Assembly (NCBI GenBank): GCA_964454295.1
Contig: CAYVTV010000051.1
Span: 1 to 19,090, forward strand
Source of the DNA: CAYVTV01 sp964454295
Lineage (GTDB): Bacteria; Bacteroidota; Bacteroidia; Bacteroidales; GCA-2748055
Direction of reading: 5' to 3'
Length of the DNA stretch: 19,090 nucleotides
Shown here: in pieces, positions 1-6,993 of the stretch
Position numbering within the stretch: position 1 is the stretch's first letter
How the letters are laid out: each line of letters opens with the position of its first letter
The notes under the pieces: generated by a model
The model's database searches: none
What the model was told of the DNA's origin: nothing
What the model saw: only the letters and a program-made list of their open reading frames with translations
Made by a program: the position numbers and the translations under genes

Positions 1-20
1 GAGGGGTAGAAATTGAATAG

Positions 21-40
21 CCAGGGGTGGCAACCCCTGG
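21..40. repeat. Perfect 8-bp stem-loop
   Basis: The arms CCAGGGGT (21-28) and ACCCCTGG (33-40) are perfect reverse complements around a GGCA tetraloop, followed by AAAAA. There is no T-run on either strand, so it is a poor intrinsic terminator. It may close a gene lying left of the window or be one of the C/G-rich hairpins scattered through Bacteroidota intergenic DNA. A related CCCCTGG string recurs near 6817-6823. Nothing else was recognised between 1 and 155. Confidence 0.5.
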
Positions 41-155
41 AAAAATGACGGAATGAAAATCCGCCGAACAGAAACCAGCTCTTTATATCGATTGGCTTGT
101 TGAGGCGAAAAAGGGAAAATTTATTTAAAAACAGTAAGTTAACAATAGTAATCAG

Positions 156-1442
156 ATGAACAGAATTAACCTTTATATCCCCATTTTATTCCTGGTTATT
201 TTTTTGGCATTTCCCGTTCAGACACATTGCCAGGACGATAACTGGACACATTTCCGGGGAAGCCGGTTGGATGGGATTGCAAATGTTGACAGTGTACCTG
301 TTGTATTTAATGATAGTACAAATGTCATATGGAAGAAAGCTATTCCCGGAAGAGGATGGTCATCACCTGTAGTATATGGTGATCAGATCTGGGTTACTAC
401 GGCCCCTCCTGATGGTAAAGAGCTTTTTGCAGTATGCATGGATTTCGAAACAGGTAAGATCATTCATAATATTAGCTTGTTTAAACCCGACAGCATAATA
501 CGGAAGCACAGTATTAACTCCTACGCTACCCCGACGCCATGTATTGAAAAGGATTTTGTTTATGTTCACTTTGGCAGTATGGGTACAGCCTGTATTAATA
601 CTTCCGGTGGTTCTGTAGTATGGAGCCGTACTGACCTGAAATGTGATCATGTGCAGGGACCGGGGTCTTCACCCCTGCTCTTTCATGATTTGCTGATCCT
701 TCACTTTGAGGGTACGGATGTACGATATCTTGTTGCCCTTGATAAATATACAGGAAAGGAAATATGGAGAACTTACAGGCCTGAAGAGCCCTATTTTCCC
801 TTACCCACCATAGGTAAAAAGGCTTATGTCACTCCCCTTCCCGTTAAAATCAACGGAAGAGATATTATCATTTCGAACGGATCGGCTGTATGTAATGCTT
901 ATGATCCCTTAACAGGGGAAGAGATATGGAGCGTAATAAGGGGAGCAGAATCAACCATTGCCATGCCGGTATATGAAAATGGTATTGTCTGCTTTTTTAC
1001 GGGACATATGGTTAAAGAGGACGGAACCAGGTTCTCTGAACTTATCGCGGTTGACCCTTACGGACAGGGTGATATAACCGAAATAAATGTGAGATGGAAA
1101 AAAGAGACAGGGGTATTGCAATTATCAACCCCTGTACTAAAGAATGGTTTATTATATACAGTGGATACAAGGAATACATTAATGTGCATAAAAGCAAATA
1201 CCTCAGAAGAGATATGGACAATGAGATTAAGAGATAAGTATAATGCTTCCCCTGTTTATGCGAATGGAAAAATATATTTTTCATCTACCGGAGGGGAAGT
1301 CCTGGTAATAAAAGAAGGAAAGGAACTGAATATACTTGCCAGAAACCAGATGGACGGGGAGATATGGGCTACACCGGCTGTTTTAAGGAATAGTATAATA
1401 TTGAGGACTGACAGTTTTTTATACAGGATTGGGTATGAATGA
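156..1442 (+). CDS. Secreted PQQ-type beta-propeller protein (BamB-like)
   Basis: This is a 428-residue protein with an N-terminal signal peptide: Asn/Arg at residues 2-3, a hydrophobic core at about 6-20, and probable cleavage around residues 24-26. The mature protein opens with WTHFRG, the usual W-x-x-F/W-R-G opening of quinoprotein-like propellers found beside oxidoreductase and sulfatase genes in Bacteroidota and Planctomycetota. Repeated blades follow, with patterns such as the W-K-x-x-x-P-G-x-G-W-S-S-P-V segment (about 59-73), G-x-x-x-W (about 202, 255), and repeated T/S-P-V/A strand starts. No catalytic or cysteine-ligand motif for bound PQQ is evident, so it may be a scaffold or binding propeller rather than a dehydrogenase. 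It is probably periplasmic. It is transcribed alone and converges on the Gfo/Idh/MocA gene (1512-2942). The ATG at 156 is chosen because it directly precedes the signal peptide; there is no clear Shine-Dalgarno. The family call is good; the function is unknown. Confidence 0.85.
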   Translation: MNRINLYIPILFLVIFLAFPVQTHCQDDNWTHFRGSRLDGIANVDSVPVVFNDSTNVIWKKAIPGRGWSSPVVYGDQIWVTTAPPDGKELFAVCMDFETGKIIHNISLFKPDSIIRKHSINSYATPTPCIEKDFVYVHFGSMGTACINTSGGSVVWSRTDLKCDHVQGPGSSPLLFHDLLILHFEGTDVRYLVALDKYTGKEIWRTYRPEEPYFPLPTIGKKAYVTPLPVKINGRDIIISNGSAVCNAYDPLTGEEIWSVIRGAESTIAMPVYENGIVCFFTGHMVKEDGTRFSELIAVDPYGQGDITEINVRWKKETGVLQLSTPVLKNGLLYTVDTRNTLMCIKANTSEEIWTMRLRDKYNASPVYANGKIYFSSTGGEVLVIKEGKELNILARNQMDGEIWATPAVLRNSIILRTDSFLYRIGYE

Positions 1443-1472
1443 ATAATTCACTTCAGAAGTTGTTATAATAAT

Positions 1473-1498
1473 CAGGAGATGCGATGAGCGCATTCCTG
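1473..1498. terminator. Hairpin between convergent genes
   Basis: CAGGAgATGCG (1473-1483) pairs with CGCATTCCTG (1489-1498) across a 5-nt loop, giving ten base pairs with one bulged G. It sits in the 69-bp gap between two convergent genes, where a shared terminator would be expected. No T-tract follows on either strand, so intrinsic termination is only a suggestion. Confidence 0.35.
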
Positions 1499-1511
1499 AA
1501 GTCTGTAACCA

Positions 1512-2942
1512 TTAAATCCTGTTGGGTAAAATATAGGGTTTCCTGTACTCCTTTGTAAACATCCTGTTGGCTTCATCATCATCAATAACATAAAGATCAT
1601 TTGGATCAATATTCAGTGTCCTGCCCAGTCTGTATGAAATATTTGCCAGATGTATCAGCAAACACGAGTAAAAACCTTCTTCTATCGGAGCCGTAAGCAT
1701 TCCCGGGTCATTTGCCCTTATAGCATCAATGAAGTCTTTATAATGATTTCCCAGGCCTTTTCCTGATTCACCAGGAGTTCTGTCTTTTCCCATAAATGTT
1801 TGCCATGAATTAACATCTTTCAGCATATATCCTTCTGAACCATAGAAAATGTTACCCACCACGTTGGCAGAGCTTGTCATATATGTATTTGTTAAATTTT
1901 CTGAAGATCCCAGATGATTACCTTCCGGGTTGGTCATCCAATGCCGCACCTCAAACTGGAGTATTTTTTTCTTATCTCCCCCACCTTCGTTATTTGGAAA
2001 TTCAAATACAGCCATCATGACATTGGGTGTTTCCTGATCGTCAGAAAACATCATTTGGCCTCCCACGGCACTTACTTTTAAGGGTATCTTCACTCCTAAT
2101 CCCCAGCGGGCAATATCCATCTCATGAACACCCTGGTTCCCCATATCTCCATTCCCATAGTCCCAATACCAGTGCCAGTTATAGTGAAAACGATTCCGGT
2201 TGAAAGGCATTTCAGGAGCAGGTCCCAACCACATATCATAATCCACTTTATTCATATACGCTTTTGTATAGGGTCCAAGATAAGCGTTGCTGTTAATTGT
2301 ACTGGCATATTTTTCTCCTTCCTGCATGTACCCGTCAGGGTATCTTCCGATTGAATCACGCCATTTATAACAAACTCCTTTCCCCATGTACACCTCTCCC
2401 AGTTTACCATCGCGCATGAAGCGAACCGCGGACTGAGAACACGGATTACTACGTTGTTCAGCCCCATCCTGCACAACCAGATTATATTTTTTTGCAGCTT
2501 CAACGAGCATTTTTCCTTCCTGAATGGTATGACAGCATGGTTTTTCAATGCTTGCATGCTTTCCTGCCTGTATTGCCCAGATTCCGGCAAGTGAATGCCA
2601 GTGGTTGGGAGTTACAATTGAAACGGCATCAATGGCCTTGTCTTCAAAGACCTTACGCATATCCTTATATAACCTTGGTTTACGAAGTCCTTTTGAAGTA
2701 AAATGTTTCTTTACTATGTCATCAAAAATATTTTCGTCCACATCACATAAAGCTGCGACTTCGACATTTGGCAATTCCTGATATGATTTTAAATGCGACT
2801 GTCCCATGCCTCTGATACCAATAACAGCAATATTCACCCTGTCGTTGGCACGTTTCCATCTGTTTCCTGACAGGATAGTGGGAGTAGCCATAACACCAAA
2901 GTTAGTCGCAGCAGTTGTTTTAATGAATTTTCTTCTTTCCAT
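1512..2942 (-). CDS. Tat-exported Gfo/Idh/MocA family oxidoreductase
   Basis: The protein has 476 residues. It starts with a twin-arginine leader (RRKFIK at residues 3-8, then a hydrophobic stretch to about residue 25), which suggests folding with its NAD(P) cofactor in the cytoplasm and export to the periplasm. The Rossmann fold shows the glycine-rich IGIRGMG (41-47), an acidic ALCDVD segment after beta-2, TPNHWH (111-116) and the family EKP signature (133-135). The C-terminal substrate domain carries a GNQGVHEMDIARW segment typical of the secreted Bacteroidota subgroup. Family members oxidise or epimerise sugar-like hydroxyls with tightly held NAD(P); the substrate cannot be read from the sequence. 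It lies 32 bp downstream of the URO-D gene in the same direction, so co-transcription is likely. The start at 2942 is fixed by the Tat motif. The family is certain; the reaction is unknown. Confidence 0.9.
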   Translation of the reverse strand: MERRKFIKTTAATNFGVMATPTILSGNRWKRANDRVNIAVIGIRGMGQSHLKSYQELPNVEVAALCDVDENIFDDIVKKHFTSKGLRKPRLYKDMRKVFEDKAIDAVSIVTPNHWHSLAGIWAIQAGKHASIEKPCCHTIQEGKMLVEAAKKYNLVVQDGAEQRSNPCSQSAVRFMRDGKLGEVYMGKGVCYKWRDSIGRYPDGYMQEGEKYASTINSNAYLGPYTKAYMNKVDYDMWLGPAPEMPFNRNRFHYNWHWYWDYGNGDMGNQGVHEMDIARWGLGVKIPLKVSAVGGQMMFSDDQETPNVMMAVFEFPNNEGGGDKKKILQFEVRHWMTNPEGNHLGSSENLTNTYMTSSANVVGNIFYGSEGYMLKDVNSWQTFMGKDRTPGESGKGLGNHYKDFIDAIRANDPGMLTAPIEEGFYSCLLIHLANISYRLGRTLNIDPNDLYVIDDDEANRMFTKEYRKPYILPNRI

Positions 2943-2974
2943 GAGATTTTATTTTATATGGTCAGGTTGTTAAA

Positions 2975-4129
2975 TTAATAAAAATTTTCCTGTAAAGTTT
3001 CCCACATAGCTAAAATATTTTCCGGCGGCACCTCAGCCTGTATATTGTGTACCGTACTGAATATGAATCCGCCGCCCGGTGCCAGGGCCTCAATATTTCT
3101 TTTCACATCATACACGACTTCGGCTTTTGTTCCTGCTGGTAAAACATGCTGCGTATCCACACCTCCTCCCCAGAAGACTATAGAACTGCCAAAGTCTTTT
3201 TTTAACTGCAACGGTTCCATCCCTTCAGCAGTGATATGAACAGGATTCAAAATATCAACTCCCATTTCAATCAAATCCGGAATTATTGGACGTACATTTC
3301 CACAGGAATGAAAAATTAATTTAACATGGGGCGCTTTTTCTTTAATAAATGCCAGGACACGGGTAAGATGCGGTTTATAATATTCCCTGAAATGTCCGGG
3401 GCTTATCAACTGCGACTGTTGCGTCCCGTAATCATCACCTTCACCGGCAATATCCACTTTATCCCCGAGCTCATCCAATGCTGCATCCCAGAATTCAATC
3501 TTCAGATCAGAAAGTTTTCCAATGAGTTTATCCGAATTAACAGGAAATAAAAACGGATCAGTCATTGCATGTGTCATCCCTCTTATACGCTGATGCATTT
3601 CAAATAATCCGGCACATAGTCCTTTAATCATCACTATTTTCCCCTTTTCACGGAAGCTTATTGCTTTTTCACGCAAACCGGAAAACCTTATTTTAGTACG
3701 TGCATCCGGCCATGAGTATTGCTCTGTAATTCCATCAACTTCAAAATCAGCTTCCTCCAGAGGACTTTTCACAAGGGAAAACCAGTACCCATTTTCAGGA
3801 AAATGATGAACAAAACCCCATTCATCTGTGTATTCCAGATAATCACCACAATCTCTGACGTTGGAATAAACATCCCAGTTATGACTTGTAAGAGGAAACA
3901 GGCCGCGTGTATCCACATTGAACTTCTCCATAATATCATCATCCGGAATAATGATTTGCTGGATCACATCCGACCATACAGGTGTCATTGGCTTCATGCC
4001 CAAATACTTCCGAAGGTTTTGATAAGCAACGTTAGAAATACCTGTCCAGATTGTTCCCGCAAGATCGAAAGGAATACGGTCGGGCTCTTCATGTGCGAGG
4101 GCTTTTAAAATTCTTTCTCTTGAGTTCAT
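2975..4129 (-). CDS. URO-D superfamily protein (MtaA/CmuA-like methyltransferase fold)
   Basis: The protein has 384 residues, the usual length, with no signal peptide, so it is cytoplasmic. It begins with the superfamily opening RERILKALAHEEPDRIP (residues 4-20). FHSCGN (273-278) carries the H-x-C pair (H274, C276) that binds zinc in corrinoid-dependent methyltransferases of the MtaA/CmuA branch. The distal cysteine ligand of those enzymes is not obvious. The matching C-terminal segment reads FSTVHNIQ, with His361 as a possible replacement. The GGGVDTQ (321-327) and the ending E-V-P-P-E-N-I resemble the group that accompanies sugar-catabolic genes in Bacteroidota, rather than heme-pathway HemE. 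Methyl transfer from an O- or N-methylated substrate is an inference; no corrinoid protein is encoded in this window. The MFS gene lies 114 bp upstream and the Gfo/Idh/MocA gene 32 bp downstream. Confidence 0.82.
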   Translation of the reverse strand: MNSRERILKALAHEEPDRIPFDLAGTIWTGISNVAYQNLRKYLGMKPMTPVWSDVIQQIIIPDDDIMEKFNVDTRGLFPLTSHNWDVYSNVRDCGDYLEYTDEWGFVHHFPENGYWFSLVKSPLEEADFEVDGITEQYSWPDARTKIRFSGLREKAISFREKGKIVMIKGLCAGLFEMHQRIRGMTHAMTDPFLFPVNSDKLIGKLSDLKIEFWDAALDELGDKVDIAGEGDDYGTQQSQLISPGHFREYYKPHLTRVLAFIKEKAPHVKLIFHSCGNVRPIIPDLIEMGVDILNPVHITAEGMEPLQLKKDFGSSIVFWGGGVDTQHVLPAGTKAEVVYDVKRNIEALAPGGGFIFSTVHNIQAEVPPENILAMWETLQENFY

Positions 4130-4230
4130 TAGAGCATTGTTTAATTCTATTCAAATCTCTCCTTTTTTGCTATAGCTATGAGAAATTAATGCGTGATTAT
4201 TTGTGCTTCTCATTCTACATTAGTTCGTTA

Positions 4231-4249
4231 TATCAAACTCACGTCAATT
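4231..4249. repeat. Variant copy of the inverted-repeat arm motif
   Basis: TATCAAACTCACGTCAATT matches the right arm region of the element at 6626-6743 (TATCGAACTCACGTTAATT) at 17 of 19 positions. It overlaps the TGA stop codon of the MFS gene. It is a single arm here; no partner was seen nearby. It shows that the motif is dispersed. Confidence 0.5.
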
Positions 4250-5545
4250 ACTATTTAAAGAATCTTTTCTCTTAACATTCAGGGATAAAGGTTTCATCCT
4301 GGGCAATATAAGATGAATGATCAATAAGGCTGTGAGATAACCGAAAGCAGCTATCACAAAAGGGAAAACGTATCCCTGTGTGCCGGATTCATTCAAAACA
4401 TGGCCTATCAGCAAAGCTGTTCCCATTGCAGCAAATGATCCTGCGGTAGTGGAAAGGCCGATAACCGAACCAATAATATTTTTCGGGAATAAATCGCTGG
4501 CCACGGTAAAAATGTTGGCTGACCAGGAACAATGTGCCGCAGCGGCCAGTGCAATCAATCCCACGGAAACAGACAATGAATCTATAAATGGCACCATCAT
4601 CACGGGGAGGACCAGCAAGGCAGTTGCCAGCATTGTAATTTTACGCGAAAAATTAATAGATTTGCCTTTTTTCAGTAAAAATGAAGATGCTGCTCCACCC
4701 GAAATTCCTCCCATCCATGCTACCAGGTAAATAACTACAAGTGGAAGTGCCAGACCTTTCAATTCTACATCAAATTTTGCGTTTAAAAATTTCGCTCCCC
4801 AGAAAAGATAGAAATACCATACCGGATCAGCAAACATTTTTCCGAGAGTAACCACCCAGGTTTGGCGGTACTTAATAAGCTCCAGCCATGGTATTTTTAC
4901 CTTTTCAGGTTCTTCCGGATCGCTGTTGATATAATCCCGTTCAAGCGAATTAACATAAGGACTTTCTTCCGGTGACCTGAACAGATACAGCCATAGTATA
5001 AACCAGATTGCACTTAAAATAACCGACAGTACAAAAACATATTGCCAATGAACGAAAAAGTAGAGAACAACAGGAATTATTACAGGAGCGATTATCTGTC
5101 CGAAATTGGATCCACCATTAAAAACACCTGTAACATATGCTCTTTCTCTCTGAGGGAACCATTCGGCAACAGTTTTAATACTTGCCGGAAAATTTGCAGA
5201 TTGTCCGATCCCTAATCCCATCCGGGCCAACGCAAAACCAATCCAGGAACGTGCTGCTGCATGAGACAGACTGGCAAGCGCCCATACAACTACAGCGATT
5301 GAAAATCCCACTCTTGTTCCAAGACGGTCAATCACAAAACCTATAAATACCGGACCAAAAGCATACATTAACTGAAAAGAAAACACTACATAGCTGTATT
5401 CCTTCTCGCTCCAGCCAATCTGCTGAGTAATAAAAGGAGCGAGAATACCCAGTATTACACGATCAAAATAAACAATCGTTGTTGAGTAGAAAAGTAGTGC
5501 AACGATGATCCAGCGAAAATTGGATTTTTTTATTGAGACATTCAT
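4244..5545 (-). CDS. MFS transporter, ACS (hexuronate/anion) type
   Basis: This is a 433-residue inner-membrane protein with about twelve hydrophobic segments, the first at roughly residues 12-30. The N-terminal half carries the MFS loop 2-3 motif in the form D-R-L-G-T-R-V-G. It also has Anion:Cation Symporter features as in ExuT-like transporters: YFDRVILGILAP in helix 1, the ARMGLGIGQSANFPA segment of helix 4, AEWFPQRERA, and a GVFNGGSNFG segment in helix 5. Family members import hexuronates, galactonate or related organic anions with protons. An acidic or modified sugar is therefore the likely cargo, although the specificity is not readable. It is the transport gene of the cluster, lying 221 bp after the SDR gene and 114 bp before the URO-D gene. 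The stop overlaps a dispersed repeat arm (4231-4249), so the extreme C terminus could have been altered by that sequence. Confidence 0.88.
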   Translation of the reverse strand: MNVSIKKSNFRWIIVALLFYSTTIVYFDRVILGILAPFITQQIGWSEKEYSYVVFSFQLMYAFGPVFIGFVIDRLGTRVGFSIAVVVWALASLSHAAARSWIGFALARMGLGIGQSANFPASIKTVAEWFPQRERAYVTGVFNGGSNFGQIIAPVIIPVVLYFFVHWQYVFVLSVILSAIWFILWLYLFRSPEESPYVNSLERDYINSDPEEPEKVKIPWLELIKYRQTWVVTLGKMFADPVWYFYLFWGAKFLNAKFDVELKGLALPLVVIYLVAWMGGISGGAASSFLLKKGKSINFSRKITMLATALLVLPVMMVPFIDSLSVSVGLIALAAAAHCSWSANIFTVASDLFPKNIIGSVIGLSTTAGSFAAMGTALLIGHVLNESGTQGYVFPFVIAAFGYLTALLIIHLILPRMKPLSLNVKRKDSLNSN

Positions 5546-5615
5546 GCCCTGAAGATTAAAATAACATATGCTTATGTGGCATAAAACAAATTAAAAAATT
5601 TCAAAATATCAATAG

Positions 5616-5649
5616 CTCGCTAAACTTTCATCACCTGGTGTAAAGCGAG
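5616..5649. other. Bulged hairpin upstream of the MFS gene
   Basis: CTCGCT (5616-5621) and AGCGAG (5644-5649) are reverse complements. Inside them CTTT/AAAG and CAC/GTG (around CACCTGGTG, 5632-5640) can extend the stem with bulges. It lies about 70 bp upstream of the MFS start codon on the coding (minus) strand, within a 221-bp gap. It could be leader structure, an operator, or chance. No TAnnTTTG promoter element was found in this gap on the minus strand. Confidence 0.25.
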
Positions 5650-5766
5650 GAATACAGAGCACATGTATACAAAGGAAACCTATGGTTCCAAGGCGCAATA
5701 TAACGCAAAAGAAAGGTGTTGATTATTAACAACATGAGCAATAATAGAATATATTATTTAACCATA

Positions 5767-6603
5767 TCACTTTAACCCGGTCATCTCCATGCTGATATTC
5801 CAAAGTTTATCAACAAGTTCCGGATCATTTTTCCTGATAAGAGGCTTTCTTATTCTCTTTCTTGAAAAATATTTTCCCGTAATATTTTCCACCTCTGATG
5901 ATGTTGCGAGGTAAATGGTAGTTTGAGCCCCTTTTTCGGGCGACAGCATGAACAGGGAAGCAATTTTAATTAAGAATTCAGGGAACCAGTTGAACAGCCT
6001 GGTAGCCACCACCCCAGGATGAAGGCAATTAACGGTTATGTTATCGTGATTAAGTAATTCAGCCAGTTTCCCGGTGAATAATATATTTGCGAGTTTACTT
6101 TGTGCATAGGCTCTGTAGCTATTCCATCTCTTATTTCCTTCCAGGTCGTTAAAATTTATCGTCCCTGTCCGGTGTGCTTCACTTGACACATTGATGATCC
6201 TCCCGGGAGCGCTTCTTTTCATAACATCCAGCAGAAGATTAGTGAGCAGAAACGGGGCGAGATGGTTCACAGCCCATATCATCTCAATACCGTCAGCCGA
6301 TTTTATGTGCTTCGATTCCCACAAACCGGCATTATTTATTAATATATGCAGTTCATTATATTTTTCGCGAAAATCAGACACAAAATTCCGTACAGATTTA
6401 AAGGAGGAAAGATCACACTGAATAATTTCCACATGGGAATTTCCGGTCTTATGAATGATTTCTTCTTTCAATGCATTTCCTTTAGCAATATCCCTTACAG
6501 GAAGAACAAGAGTGGCTCCTCTGCGGGCAAGTTCCATGGCTGTTTCTTTGCCTATACCGGATGTAGAGCCGGTGATTATGCATGTTTTTGAAGTCAGATT
6601 CAT
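5767..6603 (-). CDS. SDR family NAD(P)-dependent oxidoreductase
   Basis: This is a 278-residue cytoplasmic protein with all the classical short-chain dehydrogenase landmarks. They are the cofactor motif TGSTSGIG (11-18), the NNAG strand (90-93), Ser140/141 at the end of beta-5 (INVSSEAH), and the catalytic pair in YAQSK (Tyr166, Lys170). The pattern HPGVVATRLF after beta-6, the DLSS acidic motif (64-67) and the overall length match the retinol-dehydrogenase/WWOX-like branch, which is common as uncharacterised SDRs in bacteria. Basic residues after beta-2 (VRDIAKG) would suit NADP(H). It oxidises or reduces a hydroxyl/carbonyl; the substrate is unknown. It is first in the minus-strand cluster, with a 221-bp gap to the MFS gene, so membership of the same transcript is possible but unproven. 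A repeat element lies directly upstream (6626-6743). Confidence 0.88.
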   Translation of the reverse strand: MNLTSKTCIITGSTSGIGKETAMELARRGATLVLPVRDIAKGNALKEEIIHKTGNSHVEIIQCDLSSFKSVRNFVSDFREKYNELHILINNAGLWESKHIKSADGIEMIWAVNHLAPFLLTNLLLDVMKRSAPGRIINVSSEAHRTGTINFNDLEGNKRWNSYRAYAQSKLANILFTGKLAELLNHDNITVNCLHPGVVATRLFNWFPEFLIKIASLFMLSPEKGAQTTIYLATSSEVENITGKYFSRKRIRKPLIRKNDPELVDKLWNISMEMTGLK

Positions 6604-6625
6604 ATTGGGAAAAAAATTTATTAAT

Positions 6626-6743
6626 TTAACGTGAGTTCGAGATAAGAAGATTTTTTTATTGTTTCTATGTGATTTAAATATAACAACTTATATGAAAATA
6701 CATATTGTTTTTGCCCTGAAAATTAATATCGAACTCACGTTAA
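6626..6743. repeat. 118-bp MITE-like element with 15-bp terminal inverted repeats
   Basis: TTAACGTGAGTTCGA (6626-6640) is the exact reverse complement of TCGAACTCACGTTAA (6729-6743). The 88 bp between them are AT-rich and contain no gene. The hexamer AATTTA occurs at 6623-6628 and 6742-6747, a possible target duplication that overlaps the arms. A third, diverged arm is present at 4231-4249. Size, arms and lack of coding capacity suit a non-autonomous mobile element or a dispersed intergenic repeat. It sits 23 bp upstream of the SDR start codon, so it may carry or interrupt that gene's promoter. Confidence 0.55.
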
Positions 6744-6903
6744 TTTATAAAGATCTTATTCGCTTACTATAACAAAGACAAAGTTATAATGTTTGAGAAC
6801 TTAAATAAACTACCACCCCTGGAGGGGGCCATAAAAATACTACCCCCTAAAAGAAGGAAAAATATAATTGCATTATTTATTTACTGTATTTCATGGTACG
6901 ACG

Positions 6904-6956
6904 CTGTCAGTCGCATCAACTAAAGCAGTTACAAAGGTGGTCTGCGAGACTGACAG
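6904..6956. repeat. Bulged inverted repeat downstream of the GH109 gene
   Basis: CTGTCAGTCGCA (6904-6915) pairs with TGCGAgaCTGACAG (6943-6956), twelve pairs interrupted by a two-base bulge, around a 27-nt loop. It lies about 40 bp past the GH109 stop. The rest of this 390-bp intergenic stretch (6604-6993) holds the 118-bp inverted-repeat element, C-rich direct repeats CTACCACCCCT (6810-6820) and CTACCCCCT (6840-6848), and otherwise AT-rich DNA. The structure could act as a processing or termination hairpin, or be a dispersed repeat. Confidence 0.4.
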
Positions 6957-6993
6957 GTCTTTTGCGGAAAGTTTCAATCGGGTTACCTCTTGT

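Noticed and set aside
1..155. Promoter for the propeller gene
   Set aside because: No TAnnTTTG octamer with a -33 partner was found upstream of 156; only the hairpin at 21-40 is supportable.
1042..1284. Minus-strand hydrophobic frame of 80 codons
   Set aside because: It lies entirely inside the propeller gene on the opposite strand, and its hydrophobicity comes from complementing AT-rich beta-strand codons.
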